Shown here: positions 33,766 through 42,308 of the stretch, one piece after another
Numbering within the stretch: the first letter of the stretch is position 1
Layout of the letters: each line of letters opens with the position of its first letter
Origin: SZAS-7 sp964514655
GTDB lineage: Bacteria > Chlamydiota > Chlamydiia > Chlamydiales > FEN-1388
Length of the DNA stretch: 64,000 bases
Assembly (NCBI GenBank): GCA_964514655.1
Contig: CAZEQY010000005.1
Span: 1 to 64,000 of the forward strand
Direction of reading: 5' to 3'
Position numbers and translations under genes: made by a program
The notes under the pieces: generated by a model
What the model saw: the letters and a program-made list of their open reading frames with translations, nothing else
Database searches by the model: none
What the model was told of the DNA's origin: nothing

Positions 33766-34496
33766 TTTGTTACTCGTTCAATATCTTCTGGAACATCAAC
33801 TGCGGGGCTACACTCATTGGCATAGACCACTTTTATTTTATAACCTGCTTCTAGTACTTTAAGCTGTTCAAGGTCTTCGACAAGCTGTAAAGGAGTCTGT
33901 GGGAGCGTGCCATAGCGCAAAAGAAAGTCGCGCCTAAAGGCATATATGCCCATATGTTTGTAGTAAAAAGGAGCGTGCTTGCCAAGGGGCTTAGAGCCCG
34001 GTATTGGCGAGCGGCTAAAGTATAGGGCGTGCTGGTTTACATCCATAACACATTTTACTATAGAGGGGCTTGCTACTTCTTGGGGGTCGCTAATTGGTAC
34101 AGCCACCGTTGCCATGCACTCTTCGGGGTTATCAATAAGTGCTTGGCATACTGAAGAAATGGTAGAAGGTGCTATACATGGCTCATCGCCTTGTACATTG
34201 AGGATAATAGAACAGTCAGTATGCTCAGGATACTTTTGAAGCACCTCGATAAGCCTGTCGGTGCCTGTGGGATGATCGACAGAGGTCATAATGGCCTTAC
34301 CGCCAAAGGCTGTTACATGCTCGAGAATTCTATTGTCATCAGTAGCGATAACGACGGTGTCTATAATTGAACAGGCTTTTACCTGCTCGTAGGTGCGCTG
34401 TAAAAGGGACTTACCCATTATGGGAGCAAGCATCTTTGCGGGAAATCGCGTTGAGGCATATCGTGCAGGAATTATAGCAATCACTTTACTCTTCAT
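33735..34496 (-). CDS. kdsB: 3-deoxy-manno-octulosonate cytidylyltransferase (CMP-Kdo synthetase)
   Basis: KdsB activates Kdo with CTP for lipid A-core assembly. The 253-aa protein starts MKSKVIAIIPARYASTRFP, the nucleotide-binding signature, followed by VVIATDD (metal-binding Asp), LNVQGDEPCI, FSRSPIP, YKHMGIYAFRR and QLVEDLEQL, all typical. An open frame extends 27 codons further upstream, but those residues are unlike KdsB and the ATG at 34496 directly precedes the conserved start, so it is chosen. It is the first gene of a tight minus-strand run with pyrG and yqgF, the order known from Chlamydia. Confidence 0.95.
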   Translation of the reverse strand: MKSKVIAIIPARYASTRFPAKMLAPIMGKSLLQRTYEQVKACSIIDTVVIATDDNRILEHVTAFGGKAIMTSVDHPTGTDRLIEVLQKYPEHTDCSIILNVQGDEPCIAPSTISSVCQALIDNPEECMATVAVPISDPQEVASPSIVKCVMDVNQHALYFSRSPIPGSKPLGKHAPFYYKHMGIYAFRRDFLLRYGTLPQTPLQLVEDLEQLKVLEAGYKIKVVYANECSPAVDVPEDIERVTKWLCSQNTYS

Positions 34497-34683
34497 GGAC
34501 AAACAGTATACATAACAGCAGAAAAAAACTTGAGCGGAAAATCCTGGAATATGTAACAATTGTGTCAAAGAGCCCATATTGGGTGCCTATTGTGTGTTAT
34601 GTAATGGTAGCTACCGAGTCTTTATTCAATTTCTTTTTCCTCCACAGTACACAGTTACGAAGCAAGTTATATCTTTTCAGCGA

Positions 34684-34760
34684 TAAGATGCGCGATTGGC
34701 ATCTTAGGCATGAAAAACTTTGCAAAAATACGTCTTTAGGAAAAGTCGTATTGAGTTTTT
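34684..34760 (+). promoter_or_regulatory. Structured 5' leader of the RRM protein gene
   Basis: Two hairpins lie in the leader. The first is a perfect 8-bp stem TAAGATGC/GCATCTTA with 7-base loop (34684-34706). The second is AATACG...CGTATT extended by a CTTT/AAAAG pairing (34727-34752), followed by GAGTTTTT. The second looks like an attenuator just before the AGGAGA ribosome site. Small RRM proteins are often cold-induced or self-regulated, so leader control is plausible. The 284 bases between kdsB and this gene hold no convincing ORF. Confidence 0.4.
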
Positions 34761-34780
34761 AAACAGGAGAATGTATCAAA

Positions 34781-35137
34781 ATGACCTCAAAAATATTTGT
34801 TGGAAACTTGTCATGGAATGCAACAGAAGACTCTTTAAAAGAGCTTTTCGCACAGTTCGGTGAAGTTGTTTCAGTACGCATCGTGACAGATCCATACACT
34901 GGCCGCTCCAAGGGGTTTGGCTTTGTAGAAATGTCCGATGAATCGGCATTAAATCAAGCAATCGAAAAGCTTGATAACTACAGCTTTATCAACCGTCCCC
35001 TTCGTGTCAGCCGCGCTCGTCAAGAAGGCGCAGGTGGTCCAAGACAAAACCGTGGCCCACGCCCAGCCGGCTCAAGAGGCGCGCATGCTGGAGCAAGACA
35101 TCAGCGTTCAGAAGCTCAGTACGACGACGAAATGTAA
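34781..35137 (+). CDS. RRM-type RNA-binding protein
   Basis: The 118-aa protein is a single RNA-recognition motif (residues 1-80) with RNP2 as KIFVGNLSW and RNP1 as SKGFGFVEM, both with the aromatic residues needed for RNA stacking. A basic, Gly/Arg-rich tail follows (GAGGPRQNRGPRPAGSRGAH). This architecture matches small glycine-rich RNA-binding proteins of cyanobacteria, chlamydiae and plants, which act as cytosolic RNA chaperones. AGGAGA lies about 12 bases before the ATG, and a strong terminator follows 32 bases after the stop, so it is a monocistronic unit with a structured leader. Confidence 0.92.
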   Translation: MTSKIFVGNLSWNATEDSLKELFAQFGEVVSVRIVTDPYTGRSKGFGFVEMSDESALNQAIEKLDNYSFINRPLRVSRARQEGAGGPRQNRGPRPAGSRGAHAGARHQRSEAQYDDEM

Positions 35138-35168
35138 GATTGTTCTAAAAAACAATCCTTTTTCTAAA

Positions 35169-35200
35169 GAGCCCGCTAGTAAGCGGGCTCTCTTTTTTTA
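35169..35200 (+). terminator. Rho-independent terminator after the RRM gene
   Basis: GAGCCCGC (35169-35176) pairs perfectly with GCGGGCTC (35183-35190) across a 6-base loop, followed by a T-rich tract (TCTTTTTTT). This GC-rich stem with U-run ends the RRM gene and isolates it from the kinase gene. Confidence 0.9.
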
Positions 35201-35204
35201 TTTA

Positions 35205-35233
35205 TTGAAAGAAATCGCAACAAAGATTATTAT
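35205..35233 (+). promoter_or_regulatory. Promoter placing transcription start at the kinase ATG
   Basis: TTGAAA (35205-35210) and TATTAT (35228-35233) are spaced 17 bases apart. The -10 box ends 6 bases before the ATG at 35240, so transcription should start at or next to the start codon. No purine-rich ribosome site exists in the gap. The message is predicted to be leaderless. Confidence 0.5.
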
Positions 35234-35239
35234 ATTCGC

Positions 35240-36463
35240 ATGATTGTCTCGTCTATTAGAAATTTTATACAAGCTGTAGATTCATGGAACTTTGTTCGAA
35301 AGCTCGAAAAGTCAGGTGATTATACAGATATTCTTAAGCGATTAGAGATAGATACAACTACACCTCCAACTCGCTGGCAGTTTCGCGTAATACTCCTTGA
35401 AAAAGCAAAAAGCCTAGGCTATACGGACTCTAGCAAGGTGGGTATGCGCTCAATATCCACAATTTGCAACCTTTGGTCAGGAACAACGGCGGATAAATGG
35501 ATAGCGATAGACCTCTTATCAAGCCAGCTACAAGCGCGCGCTATACAGGTAGATGCTTTAAAGGGCGTATTTTCTATAATACCCAAGGAAGATCTTGTTA
35601 CTGCTGTCAACCAGCACTATTTGCCATTACCAGAAGAGGCTATTAAACCTCTTGAATTCCGGATTCCCATAGGCCATTCAGGTTTACATAAATTTTATTT
35701 TAAAAATAAGCGTAAGCAGCATGAAGTAGCTCTTTTACATGTGAATAGAGATACCGAATCCGGCTCTATTAAAGTACATAGGCTTGTTTGTACAATGGCC
35801 CAAGTTCAGGAGATTGCATGCCTTGACATTCGAGAAGATAATACTTGGAAAGAGCGCGATGATCTGGTTGCTCGAGGTGTTACGTATTGGAAAAAACAGA
35901 CTAAACTTAACGTGCGCCATATCCCTGAATTTTTTTATAGGACAACATCGTCGATTTTTTGCGAAAATTTAAGCGGTGGCGATGCTTTAGACTACGTAAA
36001 CAGATTAGGGAATAAGCAGCGAGAACAGTTCTTTAAAAAAGCAGGAATTGTTCTTTTGGAATATCTAGTAGACATCCACAAGCAGGGCTGGGTTCATAGA
36101 GACATAAAGCCAGATAATCTGCTGGTAGATAAAAAGGGCAAGATTATAAAAGTGGCTGATTTTGATTTTATGGCAAGGCATACGGATGACAGACCCCCAC
36201 AAGGGAGTCTGGAATATTGTGCGCCAGAGCTCTTTGCCTCAGCAACACTCGACTTAAGTCAAGACATCTACTCTCTTGGGCGGACGCTTAAAAATTTGCG
36301 TTATGGACACGAGGCCATTATCCCAGAAGAGCCAGCTCAGCGAGATGGCTTTGATACCCTGATGCTTTGGATGATGGTCAAAAATCCAAAAGATCGCCCA
36401 ACAGCAAGTGTCCTACTAACCAAATGGAAAAGACTTACCTTGCCCACGGAAAAGGGTGTGTAG
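35240..36463 (+). CDS. Eukaryotic-like protein kinase with DFD instead of DFG
   Basis: The 407-aa protein has about 145 N-terminal residues of unknown fold and then a protein kinase domain. The catalytic loop HRDIKPDNLL is at 286-295 with Asp288 and Asn present. The metal-binding DFG is DFD at 307-309 (ADFDFMAR). APE is present as CAPELF, and DIYSLG and DRPT follow. In the N-lobe a loop GHSGLHKFYF and EVALLHVNR replace the usual Gly loop and VAIK, so the ATP lysine is uncertain. The chief metal Asp307 is kept, so activity is possible. No membrane segment or sensor domain is visible, unlike PknB/PknD. It overlaps the AsmA-like gene tail to tail by 29 bases. Regulator or secreted effector are both possible. 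Confidence 0.8.
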   Translation: MIVSSIRNFIQAVDSWNFVRKLEKSGDYTDILKRLEIDTTTPPTRWQFRVILLEKAKSLGYTDSSKVGMRSISTICNLWSGTTADKWIAIDLLSSQLQARAIQVDALKGVFSIIPKEDLVTAVNQHYLPLPEEAIKPLEFRIPIGHSGLHKFYFKNKRKQHEVALLHVNRDTESGSIKVHRLVCTMAQVQEIACLDIREDNTWKERDDLVARGVTYWKKQTKLNVRHIPEFFYRTTSSIFCENLSGGDALDYVNRLGNKQREQFFKKAGIVLLEYLVDIHKQGWVHRDIKPDNLLVDKKGKIIKVADFDFMARHTDDRPPQGSLEYCAPELFASATLDLSQDIYSLGRTLKNLRYGHEAIIPEEPAQRDGFDTLMLWMMVKNPKDRPTASVLLTKWKRLTLPTEKGV

Positions 36464-39400
36464 TCGGTGCTGGTACCGGCGCATCTTTTTCTACTATTGT
36501 CGTGGCAACTTCTAATAGTCCACCGATCAACGATGTCGTGTTCCCTCTATGCTGCTGCAGCTTTAAGGCTGTAATCTTTGTTGTAGCAAGTCCTGAGTCA
36601 ATCTTTGGTGATTGTGTTTGGCCGTGGATGGGGATTTGCACCATATAGTTGGGGTCAAGCTTTGGTATGTCAAAGCCTTTAGCAATAGCACGGCCGCTAA
36701 GTCCAAGTGTCATGTCGATTTTATTTTTCATAAGGTCAATTTTTCCCCATGTCGCAATGGGAAAGTCATTTGCTAAAAGTGCATCAGAGCGCCTGCAGTG
36801 CACGATGCCATCTTGTACTTCGATGTAGATGGGAGTAAACCAGAGGGTTACTTCATCAGATGATGCAGTATTTACCTTCAACAAACTCACCAGCAGCTTG
36901 AGCATGCCGCCATTTTTACATGTAAGAATGCCAGGCTCTATTTTGATGTTTTTCATTTTCATTGTTTCTTTTGAAAATGGCTTTAGCGGTATTGCAAAGT
37001 CTTTAGAGTCTATGCTGAGTTTGATGGGGTCTTTTGTTTTAGCGGCAGTCACTAAGAGGGGGTTAATGTCCTTGAGTAATACCTCTCCGGCTTCTGGCGT
37101 GAGGGTGTATTCTGCAGTGATGGGCTTATTGAGGGTAAGCATGCCCTCTTTAAGCTCGCATGACACATCAGACTTTAGACGCGGGCTATTGATATTGCCG
37201 CTAAAGGTGCCTTCGTTAAGGTGCTTGATTTCGCCCTTAAAGCTTGCATTCAGGTTGTGGCCAAGGACGGCTACAAGCTTTTCTGCGGTATCTTCTTTTG
37301 TTGCTACTGTGTGAAAGATGTCAAGCGGCAGATTTTGGATGCGTGTATCCATCACAATACGCGCCTGATCCACTTGAATGCCTTCATCATTCCACAGATT
37401 TGTTGCAGTGCCCATAATAGAGATGAGGGCGCTATCTTTATGGCTTGTGCTGTCATTTTTGCAGCTAAAGGCCACTTTTCGCTCTTTTCCTGTTGCCTGC
37501 AGGGCAAACTGTAGGGCAGCTATCGAGAGTTTTTTATCTGCCTTTGTTGTAAGGCTTATCTCATCAAGAGATGCTTTAGCATCCAAAAAGAGCGCATCTA
37601 AAAATCTGCCAAGTACAAGGGGTTTACCCTCTTGTACAAGCTGTTCTAGGGGGATATTTATCCCTTTTATGTGGGCATGAAGGGTTGCATTTTTTGCAAG
37701 TTTCATCTCTTTTTGTTTTTCACTTTGGGCTAGGCTAAGCATGCTTTGTAGAGCCTGTAGCCTTTCTGGCGTTATCTGCCATTCGATAATTGCGCCGTCG
37801 CGATTTGTTGCTGATGTTATCTCTTTTGCAAGCTGTAGGTTAGTCTCTACGCTCACACCTTCGCCAGCTAGCTTGATAACAAGGGGCTGGCTTGCTAGGG
37901 TATTGTCAAAGCCTAGCTTCCAGCTGCCTGAAAGAGTCTTGCCAAGAAGGGTTGTAAGTTCTGGTTTTTTTATAAAATCAGCAATAAGGGCTGTCGGAAA
38001 GGCATTCATCTCGCCATCTAGTTGTAGCGACAGGGCCGGGAGCATGCTGTAGTCTGATACGGGTGTTTGTTTTGCTAGGTAGCGACATTCTAGATTTGTT
38101 GTAGCAGAAGTAACTGCTACCTTGCCTGAGACTTCCTTTTCAGCAAGTTTTATGCTAAAGGGAGCTTGTATTGCAAACTCGCCAAGTGGCTTGATGGCAA
38201 GCGTACCCGTGATGGGGTCTTTTTCTGTTTCAGGAAGTTGTACATCTACTAAAGCCTTATAAGGGCCAGACTCTACCGATGTTGCTACAAGATTTGCACC
38301 TTTTGCTTTTTCGAGCAGCACAACAGTTTTTGCTACGTCGATATTTTTGCTGCCTTGTACAGAAAATGGCTCTATTGTAAGTGATGCATCAAGAGCTGTC
38401 ATTTTTATTGGCTTATTTAAGGGAAACTCAAGAGAACTTACGGTTAGCTGTACGGGGATTTCAGTCGTTGTGATGTTTTTTTCTTGAGGGATAAAGAAGG
38501 CAATAACTTCCGGAGAGACTTTGCAGTAGATGCTAGAGGGCTTTACTTTAAGGACGTTGTCTTCAAGCGTTGCTGCAAGGTTAATGTTTGCAGCATCAGA
38601 ATGCATCTGAAGTTCACATGATGTTTCTTGATCGCTTATGTTGCTTATTGCTTCAACGCTTGTTGTTTTGCCTAAAAGGCTAGTAAGTGGTAGCGGCTCT
38701 TTAATAAAGCGGGCTATTTGGTTTGCAAGGGGGCCATTGAGGCGAGTCTTGCAGTTTGTTTCTGGCTGCTCTAGTGGGTGGTTGATTGTGCATAGGGCTT
38801 CAAGCGTGCTTACTTCCTTGCCAGTTGCTATAGAGGCATTGACTTTTGCTTCTATACTCTCTTGGAGGGCTAGAGCGCTAATTTGGCCTTGCATATTGAA
38901 GGTGAGGGGAGTGGGCCAGCTTGCGCTTTTTACTGTAAGAGGGGATTCAAGGTTCCATGTGAGGTCGATAGGCATTTTGCCATCTATGCCAAGTGTGCCG
39001 CTATAGGGATTTAGCGTTGCGTGAAGCGTTGTTGCCTTTTCTTGCTCTATGGCAAATGGTAGTAGCGTCGGATAGGCAGTCTGTAGGGCTTTGATAACAT
39101 CTGGCTTTATGTTCCATTGTATGGTGCCTTCATCGGGTATTGTGAGGGTGTTGCCTTTAATACTTGCGCGAAGCTTTGTTGTAAGCTCGGGGCTGTTTAG
39201 CAGCATCGTTACGCCAAGTTCATCACCGCGAAGCGTGTGGGATATTTTGGCGTTAAGCTTGTTGCCAACTGCGGGGATTATAAGCTTGGCAAGGGCAGGG
39301 TTTACCATATTGACAAATGGCAGGCTTGCACTTATAGGAAACTGGTCTATATAGCAGTCTAGGCTTACTACGCTAGCAGCAGCTTGCAGATCTTGTCCGA

Positions 39401-39983
39401 TAGCGTTTTTGTAGGCTTTACTTAGGTCAGCAAAATTTTGTGCTGTTGCGTTTACGTTGAGAGAGCCTTTTTCGTCTTTATTTTCTACTTGGCAAGTGAG
39501 GTTTACTTTAGCTTGCCCCTGAGGCTGTATGTCGATGGCAATGTGCATGTCGCTAATAGTAAATTCGTTCTTCTGAAGTGGCTCTTGAGGCGTATTTTCT
39601 GGAGAGCCAAAAGCTTCTTCTATCGAAAAGTGGCCAGTATTGCTGTCATCTATAAGGGTGATTTTAGGGGAGTCTACTTCGATTTTGCCTTCGATAGCCG
39701 GGGCATGAATGAGTGAGAGGAGGGCAACGTCGCAGGAGATCTTTTTGAAGAGTGCCACTTTTCGCCCTTGTGGGTCTTGGATCTCAAGACCTTTGATAGA
39801 GATGCCATCTGTCCAGCCTACGCGAATTTCTTGGGCATTGAGCTTGCCTGCGATACGCTTGTTAACAAATGAAAGCAAACACTGGTTCACCTGAGAGATG
39901 GAAACGAGCATTGGCAAAAAGGAAATAAAGATGAGGCAGCTTGCGCTCACTATGAGCGTTACTTTAAAAATACGTTTTAGCAT
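36435..39983 (-). CDS. AsmA/TamB-like large envelope protein
   Basis: The 1182-aa protein has an N-terminal membrane anchor (about residues 7-32, VTLIVSASCLIFISFLPMLV). This is followed by the N-terminal signature of AsmA/DUF748/TamB-like proteins: FVNKRIAGKL, then VGWTDGISIKGLEIQDPQGR. The rest is beta-rich with repeated short strands. Such proteins bridge inner and outer membranes and help phospholipid transport or outer-membrane assembly. The C-terminal segment (VQDGIVHCRRSDALLANDFPI, then MTLGLSGRAIAKGFDI) fits the AsmA-type C-terminal module. No enzyme motif is seen. The gene stands alone, diverging from the superoxide dismutase gene. The overall family call is reasonably sure; the exact subfamily is not. 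Confidence 0.75.
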   Translation of the reverse strand: MLKRIFKVTLIVSASCLIFISFLPMLVSISQVNQCLLSFVNKRIAGKLNAQEIRVGWTDGISIKGLEIQDPQGRKVALFKKISCDVALLSLIHAPAIEGKIEVDSPKITLIDDSNTGHFSIEEAFGSPENTPQEPLQKNEFTISDMHIAIDIQPQGQAKVNLTCQVENKDEKGSLNVNATAQNFADLSKAYKNAIGQDLQAAASVVSLDCYIDQFPISASLPFVNMVNPALAKLIIPAVGNKLNAKISHTLRGDELGVTMLLNSPELTTKLRASIKGNTLTIPDEGTIQWNIKPDVIKALQTAYPTLLPFAIEQEKATTLHATLNPYSGTLGIDGKMPIDLTWNLESPLTVKSASWPTPLTFNMQGQISALALQESIEAKVNASIATGKEVSTLEALCTINHPLEQPETNCKTRLNGPLANQIARFIKEPLPLTSLLGKTTSVEAISNISDQETSCELQMHSDAANINLAATLEDNVLKVKPSSIYCKVSPEVIAFFIPQEKNITTTEIPVQLTVSSLEFPLNKPIKMTALDASLTIEPFSVQGSKNIDVAKTVVLLEKAKGANLVATSVESGPYKALVDVQLPETEKDPITGTLAIKPLGEFAIQAPFSIKLAEKEVSGKVAVTSATTNLECRYLAKQTPVSDYSMLPALSLQLDGEMNAFPTALIADFIKKPELTTLLGKTLSGSWKLGFDNTLASQPLVIKLAGEGVSVETNLQLAKEITSATNRDGAIIEWQITPERLQALQSMLSLAQSEKQKEMKLAKNATLHAHIKGINIPLEQLVQEGKPLVLGRFLDALFLDAKASLDEISLTTKADKKLSIAALQFALQATGKERKVAFSCKNDSTSHKDSALISIMGTATNLWNDEGIQVDQARIVMDTRIQNLPLDIFHTVATKEDTAEKLVAVLGHNLNASFKGEIKHLNEGTFSGNINSPRLKSDVSCELKEGMLTLNKPITAEYTLTPEAGEVLLKDINPLLVTAAKTKDPIKLSIDSKDFAIPLKPFSKETMKMKNIKIEPGILTCKNGGMLKLLVSLLKVNTASSDEVTLWFTPIYIEVQDGIVHCRRSDALLANDFPIATWGKIDLMKNKIDMTLGLSGRAIAKGFDIPKLDPNYMVQIPIHGQTQSPKIDSGLATTKITALKLQQHRGNTTSLIGGLLEVATTIVEKDAPVPAPTTHPFPWAR

Positions 39984-40048
39984 AAGAGGTCCTACACCTG
40001 ATTGAAAAAGAGATAGTATAACGTATCTCTATCAAAAGCACAAGGTCC

Positions 40049-40078
40049 TTGACTCAAATAAGTCCTTATAAGTAATAC
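40049..40078 (+). promoter_or_regulatory. Sigma-70-type promoter of the superoxide dismutase gene
   Basis: TTGACT (40049-40054) and TAATAC (40073-40078) are spaced 18 bases apart, about 27 bases before the ATG at 40106. AAGAGGA follows as ribosome site. This is the best promoter match seen in the window. Confidence 0.6.
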
Positions 40079-40105
40079 TAAAAATTAAATATACCAAGAG
40101 GATTT

Positions 40106-40834
40106 ATGAGTTCTCGTAAAGTACTAATAGGATTTGGCGTGGCTGCATTACTTACTCTCATATGTGCTATGCAGATGGAGCCAAAAGCAAGTAGCATTGT
40201 TGCTCAGGTAAATCGCGAAGTATGGCCATTTACCTTGCCGCCACTACCTTTTGACTATACTACTTTAGAGCCTGTTATTGACGCTAAAACAGTAGATATA
40301 CACTATAGCCGACATCATAAGGCCTATGTGGATGCGCTTAATAAGGCAATTGGAGGATCCCGCTTTCAAAAGCTGAAGCTAGAAGAGCTTTTTGCACAAG
40401 CAAGCAAACTGCCGGCACCGATTCGCAATAACGCAGGCGGTCACTGGAACCACACCTTTTACTGGAGCATCATGCGAAGCCCTGCCAATAATCCTGGCCC
40501 AAGCCCAAGGTTGGTAGAAGCTTTAAACAAAAATTTTGGATCTTTTGATGCCTTTAAAGCTAAGTTTAGAGAAGCTGGCCTTACAGACTTTGGAAGTGGC
40601 TGGTCATGGCTTGTGCTTATGCCGGATGGCACCTTGCAGGTCTATGCCTCTCATAATCAAGATAATCCGCTTATGGACAATGCAGAAGTTAGGGGAAAAC
40701 CGCTACTTGCCTGCGATGTTTGGGAACATGCCTACTACCTAAAATACCTAAACAGGCGAGATGAGTACATGGATAGCTTTTGGAATATAGTCGACTGGCA
40801 GCGTGTTGAAGCGCGCATGCAAGGTGATCAGTAG
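40106..40834 (+). CDS. sodA: Exported Mn-type superoxide dismutase
   Basis: The enzyme converts superoxide to hydrogen peroxide and oxygen. Metal ligands are His66 (IHYSRHHKAYVD), His116 (GGHWNHTFYW), Asp204 and His208 (DVWEHAYY). Gly-Gly before HWNH together with Gln in SHNQDNPLM is the pattern of Mn-type or cambialistic enzymes; Fe-type enzymes have Gln in the first position. The first 40 residues are additional: MSSRKVLIGFGVAALLTLICAM is a signal peptide or anchor, so the enzyme should work in the periplasm or at the envelope. That is less usual than the cytosolic form. A good promoter and ribosome site precede it. The next gene starts 1 base after its stop. Confidence 0.93.
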   Translation: MSSRKVLIGFGVAALLTLICAMQMEPKASSIVAQVNREVWPFTLPPLPFDYTTLEPVIDAKTVDIHYSRHHKAYVDALNKAIGGSRFQKLKLEELFAQASKLPAPIRNNAGGHWNHTFYWSIMRSPANNPGPSPRLVEALNKNFGSFDAFKAKFREAGLTDFGSGWSWLVLMPDGTLQVYASHNQDNPLMDNAEVRGKPLLACDVWEHAYYLKYLNRRDEYMDSFWNIVDWQRVEARMQGDQ

Positions 40835-40835
40835 T

Positions 40836-42263
40836 ATGAGTTCGGTAGGGCGTGATAAGCATGTTGCTAGAAGCAATTTTGCCCACGAAAAGAGTGCGCC
40901 AGTTAAAAAGAGGCCTGCCTCTCGTAAAATAGCCACAAAGATTGTAAAGCTAGAGCTTTTGCATACAGCTGAAAAGATGAGAAAATTGATTCAGCCACTT
41001 TTGCCTATTGAGGGAAGAGATGTCTATTTTGTAAACCAAACAAATCCCCACGCGGTGTTCAAGCCGGGAAAGACAAATACCGTAAAAGCTATCTTGTGTG
41101 CCAAGGTCGCAAAAATCGTTGGGCTTGATGCAAGCGTTCCCAAGGCAATAGAGGCTAGGGTTCCACAGCTTGTCAGTTCTGATGATCTTGACACTTTTGG
41201 TAATCCAATAGAATACGAAGAGGTCCTTGTGAACGGCCAAAAGTGGTTGATAAATCCAGACGATGCTCTTGGCATACGGTATGAACGAATAGATTCTGAA
41301 GGGCACTTTATAAAGCTAGAAGATGGTTCAAGCTATATTCTTGAACAGGTAGGCGATGCCTACTATGCCAAGGTGACAAGTGATGATGAGGAGACAGACA
41401 CTGAAGATAGCTTTGATGATGAGCTTGTGGTCATAGCATCAATAGATGATGAGCCTCTTTTAGTGAGAAAAAGTGGCGCGCACCTTGTTAGCGAGAATGA
41501 AGATAGCCCTCATGTTATGCGAAGGGGAGTGCGGTATGATTTTGAAGAGTCAAAGCTTGTTGCTAAAGATGTTGAAGGCTTTTTGCAGCCATTTGTAAAA
41601 GACGTTGTTACCGAAATTGGAGGCAATAAAGTAGATGTTACGCGATCTTCTACTGTGCGCAATACATTTTATGCCATGATCAACATGAATTCGTTTATCG
41701 ACAGTATGGTGCTTGCCACACTTTTTAGAACGCAAGATGGTAAGGCAACAAGTCTTGAAGAAACGAATTTTCTATTTACTCAAGAGAAAGATCACCTCAA
41801 CCTTGTGCTCATAGACCTTGATGAAACCTTTCCAATAGATAATGGAATCACCAAAGATCCGGAACTTGTAAAGCACGGGGATGTTGCTGCTTTACGTCTT
41901 GGGCTAATGGGCTATCCACAAGCTCATCAAAATCTAGAAGGTGAAGCTAAAGAGCATCTAGAAGCACTTTTAACGACTATCGAAGCTAATAGAGCTCGTC
42001 TTGTACGTGCTTGTAGCAAATACCAGGACAAAGAAGTGCAGGCTGCCTTTATGCAAGTGCTAGACAGGCTCCAAGTCTTTCATGAGACTAAAACCCATGA
42101 GCCATACACCCTTGCAGATCTAGTCTTTTTTGTATTTCCCGAATATGAAAAACAGTGGCAACAACTAGCCAAAACCAACCTATCAAAAGAAGAAATTGCC
42201 GCCTATATAGGCTACGGCAGTATAGCAGAACTACAAGCCCACAAACCTAAATTATTTGCATAA
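40836..42263 (+). CDS. PI3/4-kinase-like fold protein, function unknown
   Basis: The 475-aa protein has two segments resembling phosphatidylinositol 3/4-kinase-like (and HipA-related) folds. AVFKPG with Lys76 sits where the phosphate-binding lysine lies, followed by AKIVGLDASVPKAIEARV. NLVLIDLDETFP with Asp327 and Asp329 sits where the metal-binding 'iDhglsFP' stretch is found. The middle (about 185-215) is very acidic (DDEETDTEDSFDDE). A longer frame begins at a TTG upstream, but the ATG at 40836 follows AAGGTGAT and is chosen; the spacing to the sod stop is 1 base, so translation is coupled. PI4-kinase-like proteins occur as effectors in intracellular bacteria. The match is weak and by eye, so a different kinase-like fold is possible. 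Confidence 0.5.
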   Translation: MSSVGRDKHVARSNFAHEKSAPVKKRPASRKIATKIVKLELLHTAEKMRKLIQPLLPIEGRDVYFVNQTNPHAVFKPGKTNTVKAILCAKVAKIVGLDASVPKAIEARVPQLVSSDDLDTFGNPIEYEEVLVNGQKWLINPDDALGIRYERIDSEGHFIKLEDGSSYILEQVGDAYYAKVTSDDEETDTEDSFDDELVVIASIDDEPLLVRKSGAHLVSENEDSPHVMRRGVRYDFEESKLVAKDVEGFLQPFVKDVVTEIGGNKVDVTRSSTVRNTFYAMINMNSFIDSMVLATLFRTQDGKATSLEETNFLFTQEKDHLNLVLIDLDETFPIDNGITKDPELVKHGDVAALRLGLMGYPQAHQNLEGEAKEHLEALLTTIEANRARLVRACSKYQDKEVQAAFMQVLDRLQVFHETKTHEPYTLADLVFFVFPEYEKQWQQLAKTNLSKEEIAAYIGYGSIAELQAHKPKLFA

Positions 42264-42308
42264 ATCATCATGATTCAGGCATACCAATCCAAATAAAATG
42301 GGGACACA

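Noticed and set aside
34562..34762. 66-codon frame before the RRM gene
   Set aside because: No ribosome site and no protein-like composition; the region is better explained as the structured leader and promoter of the RRM gene.
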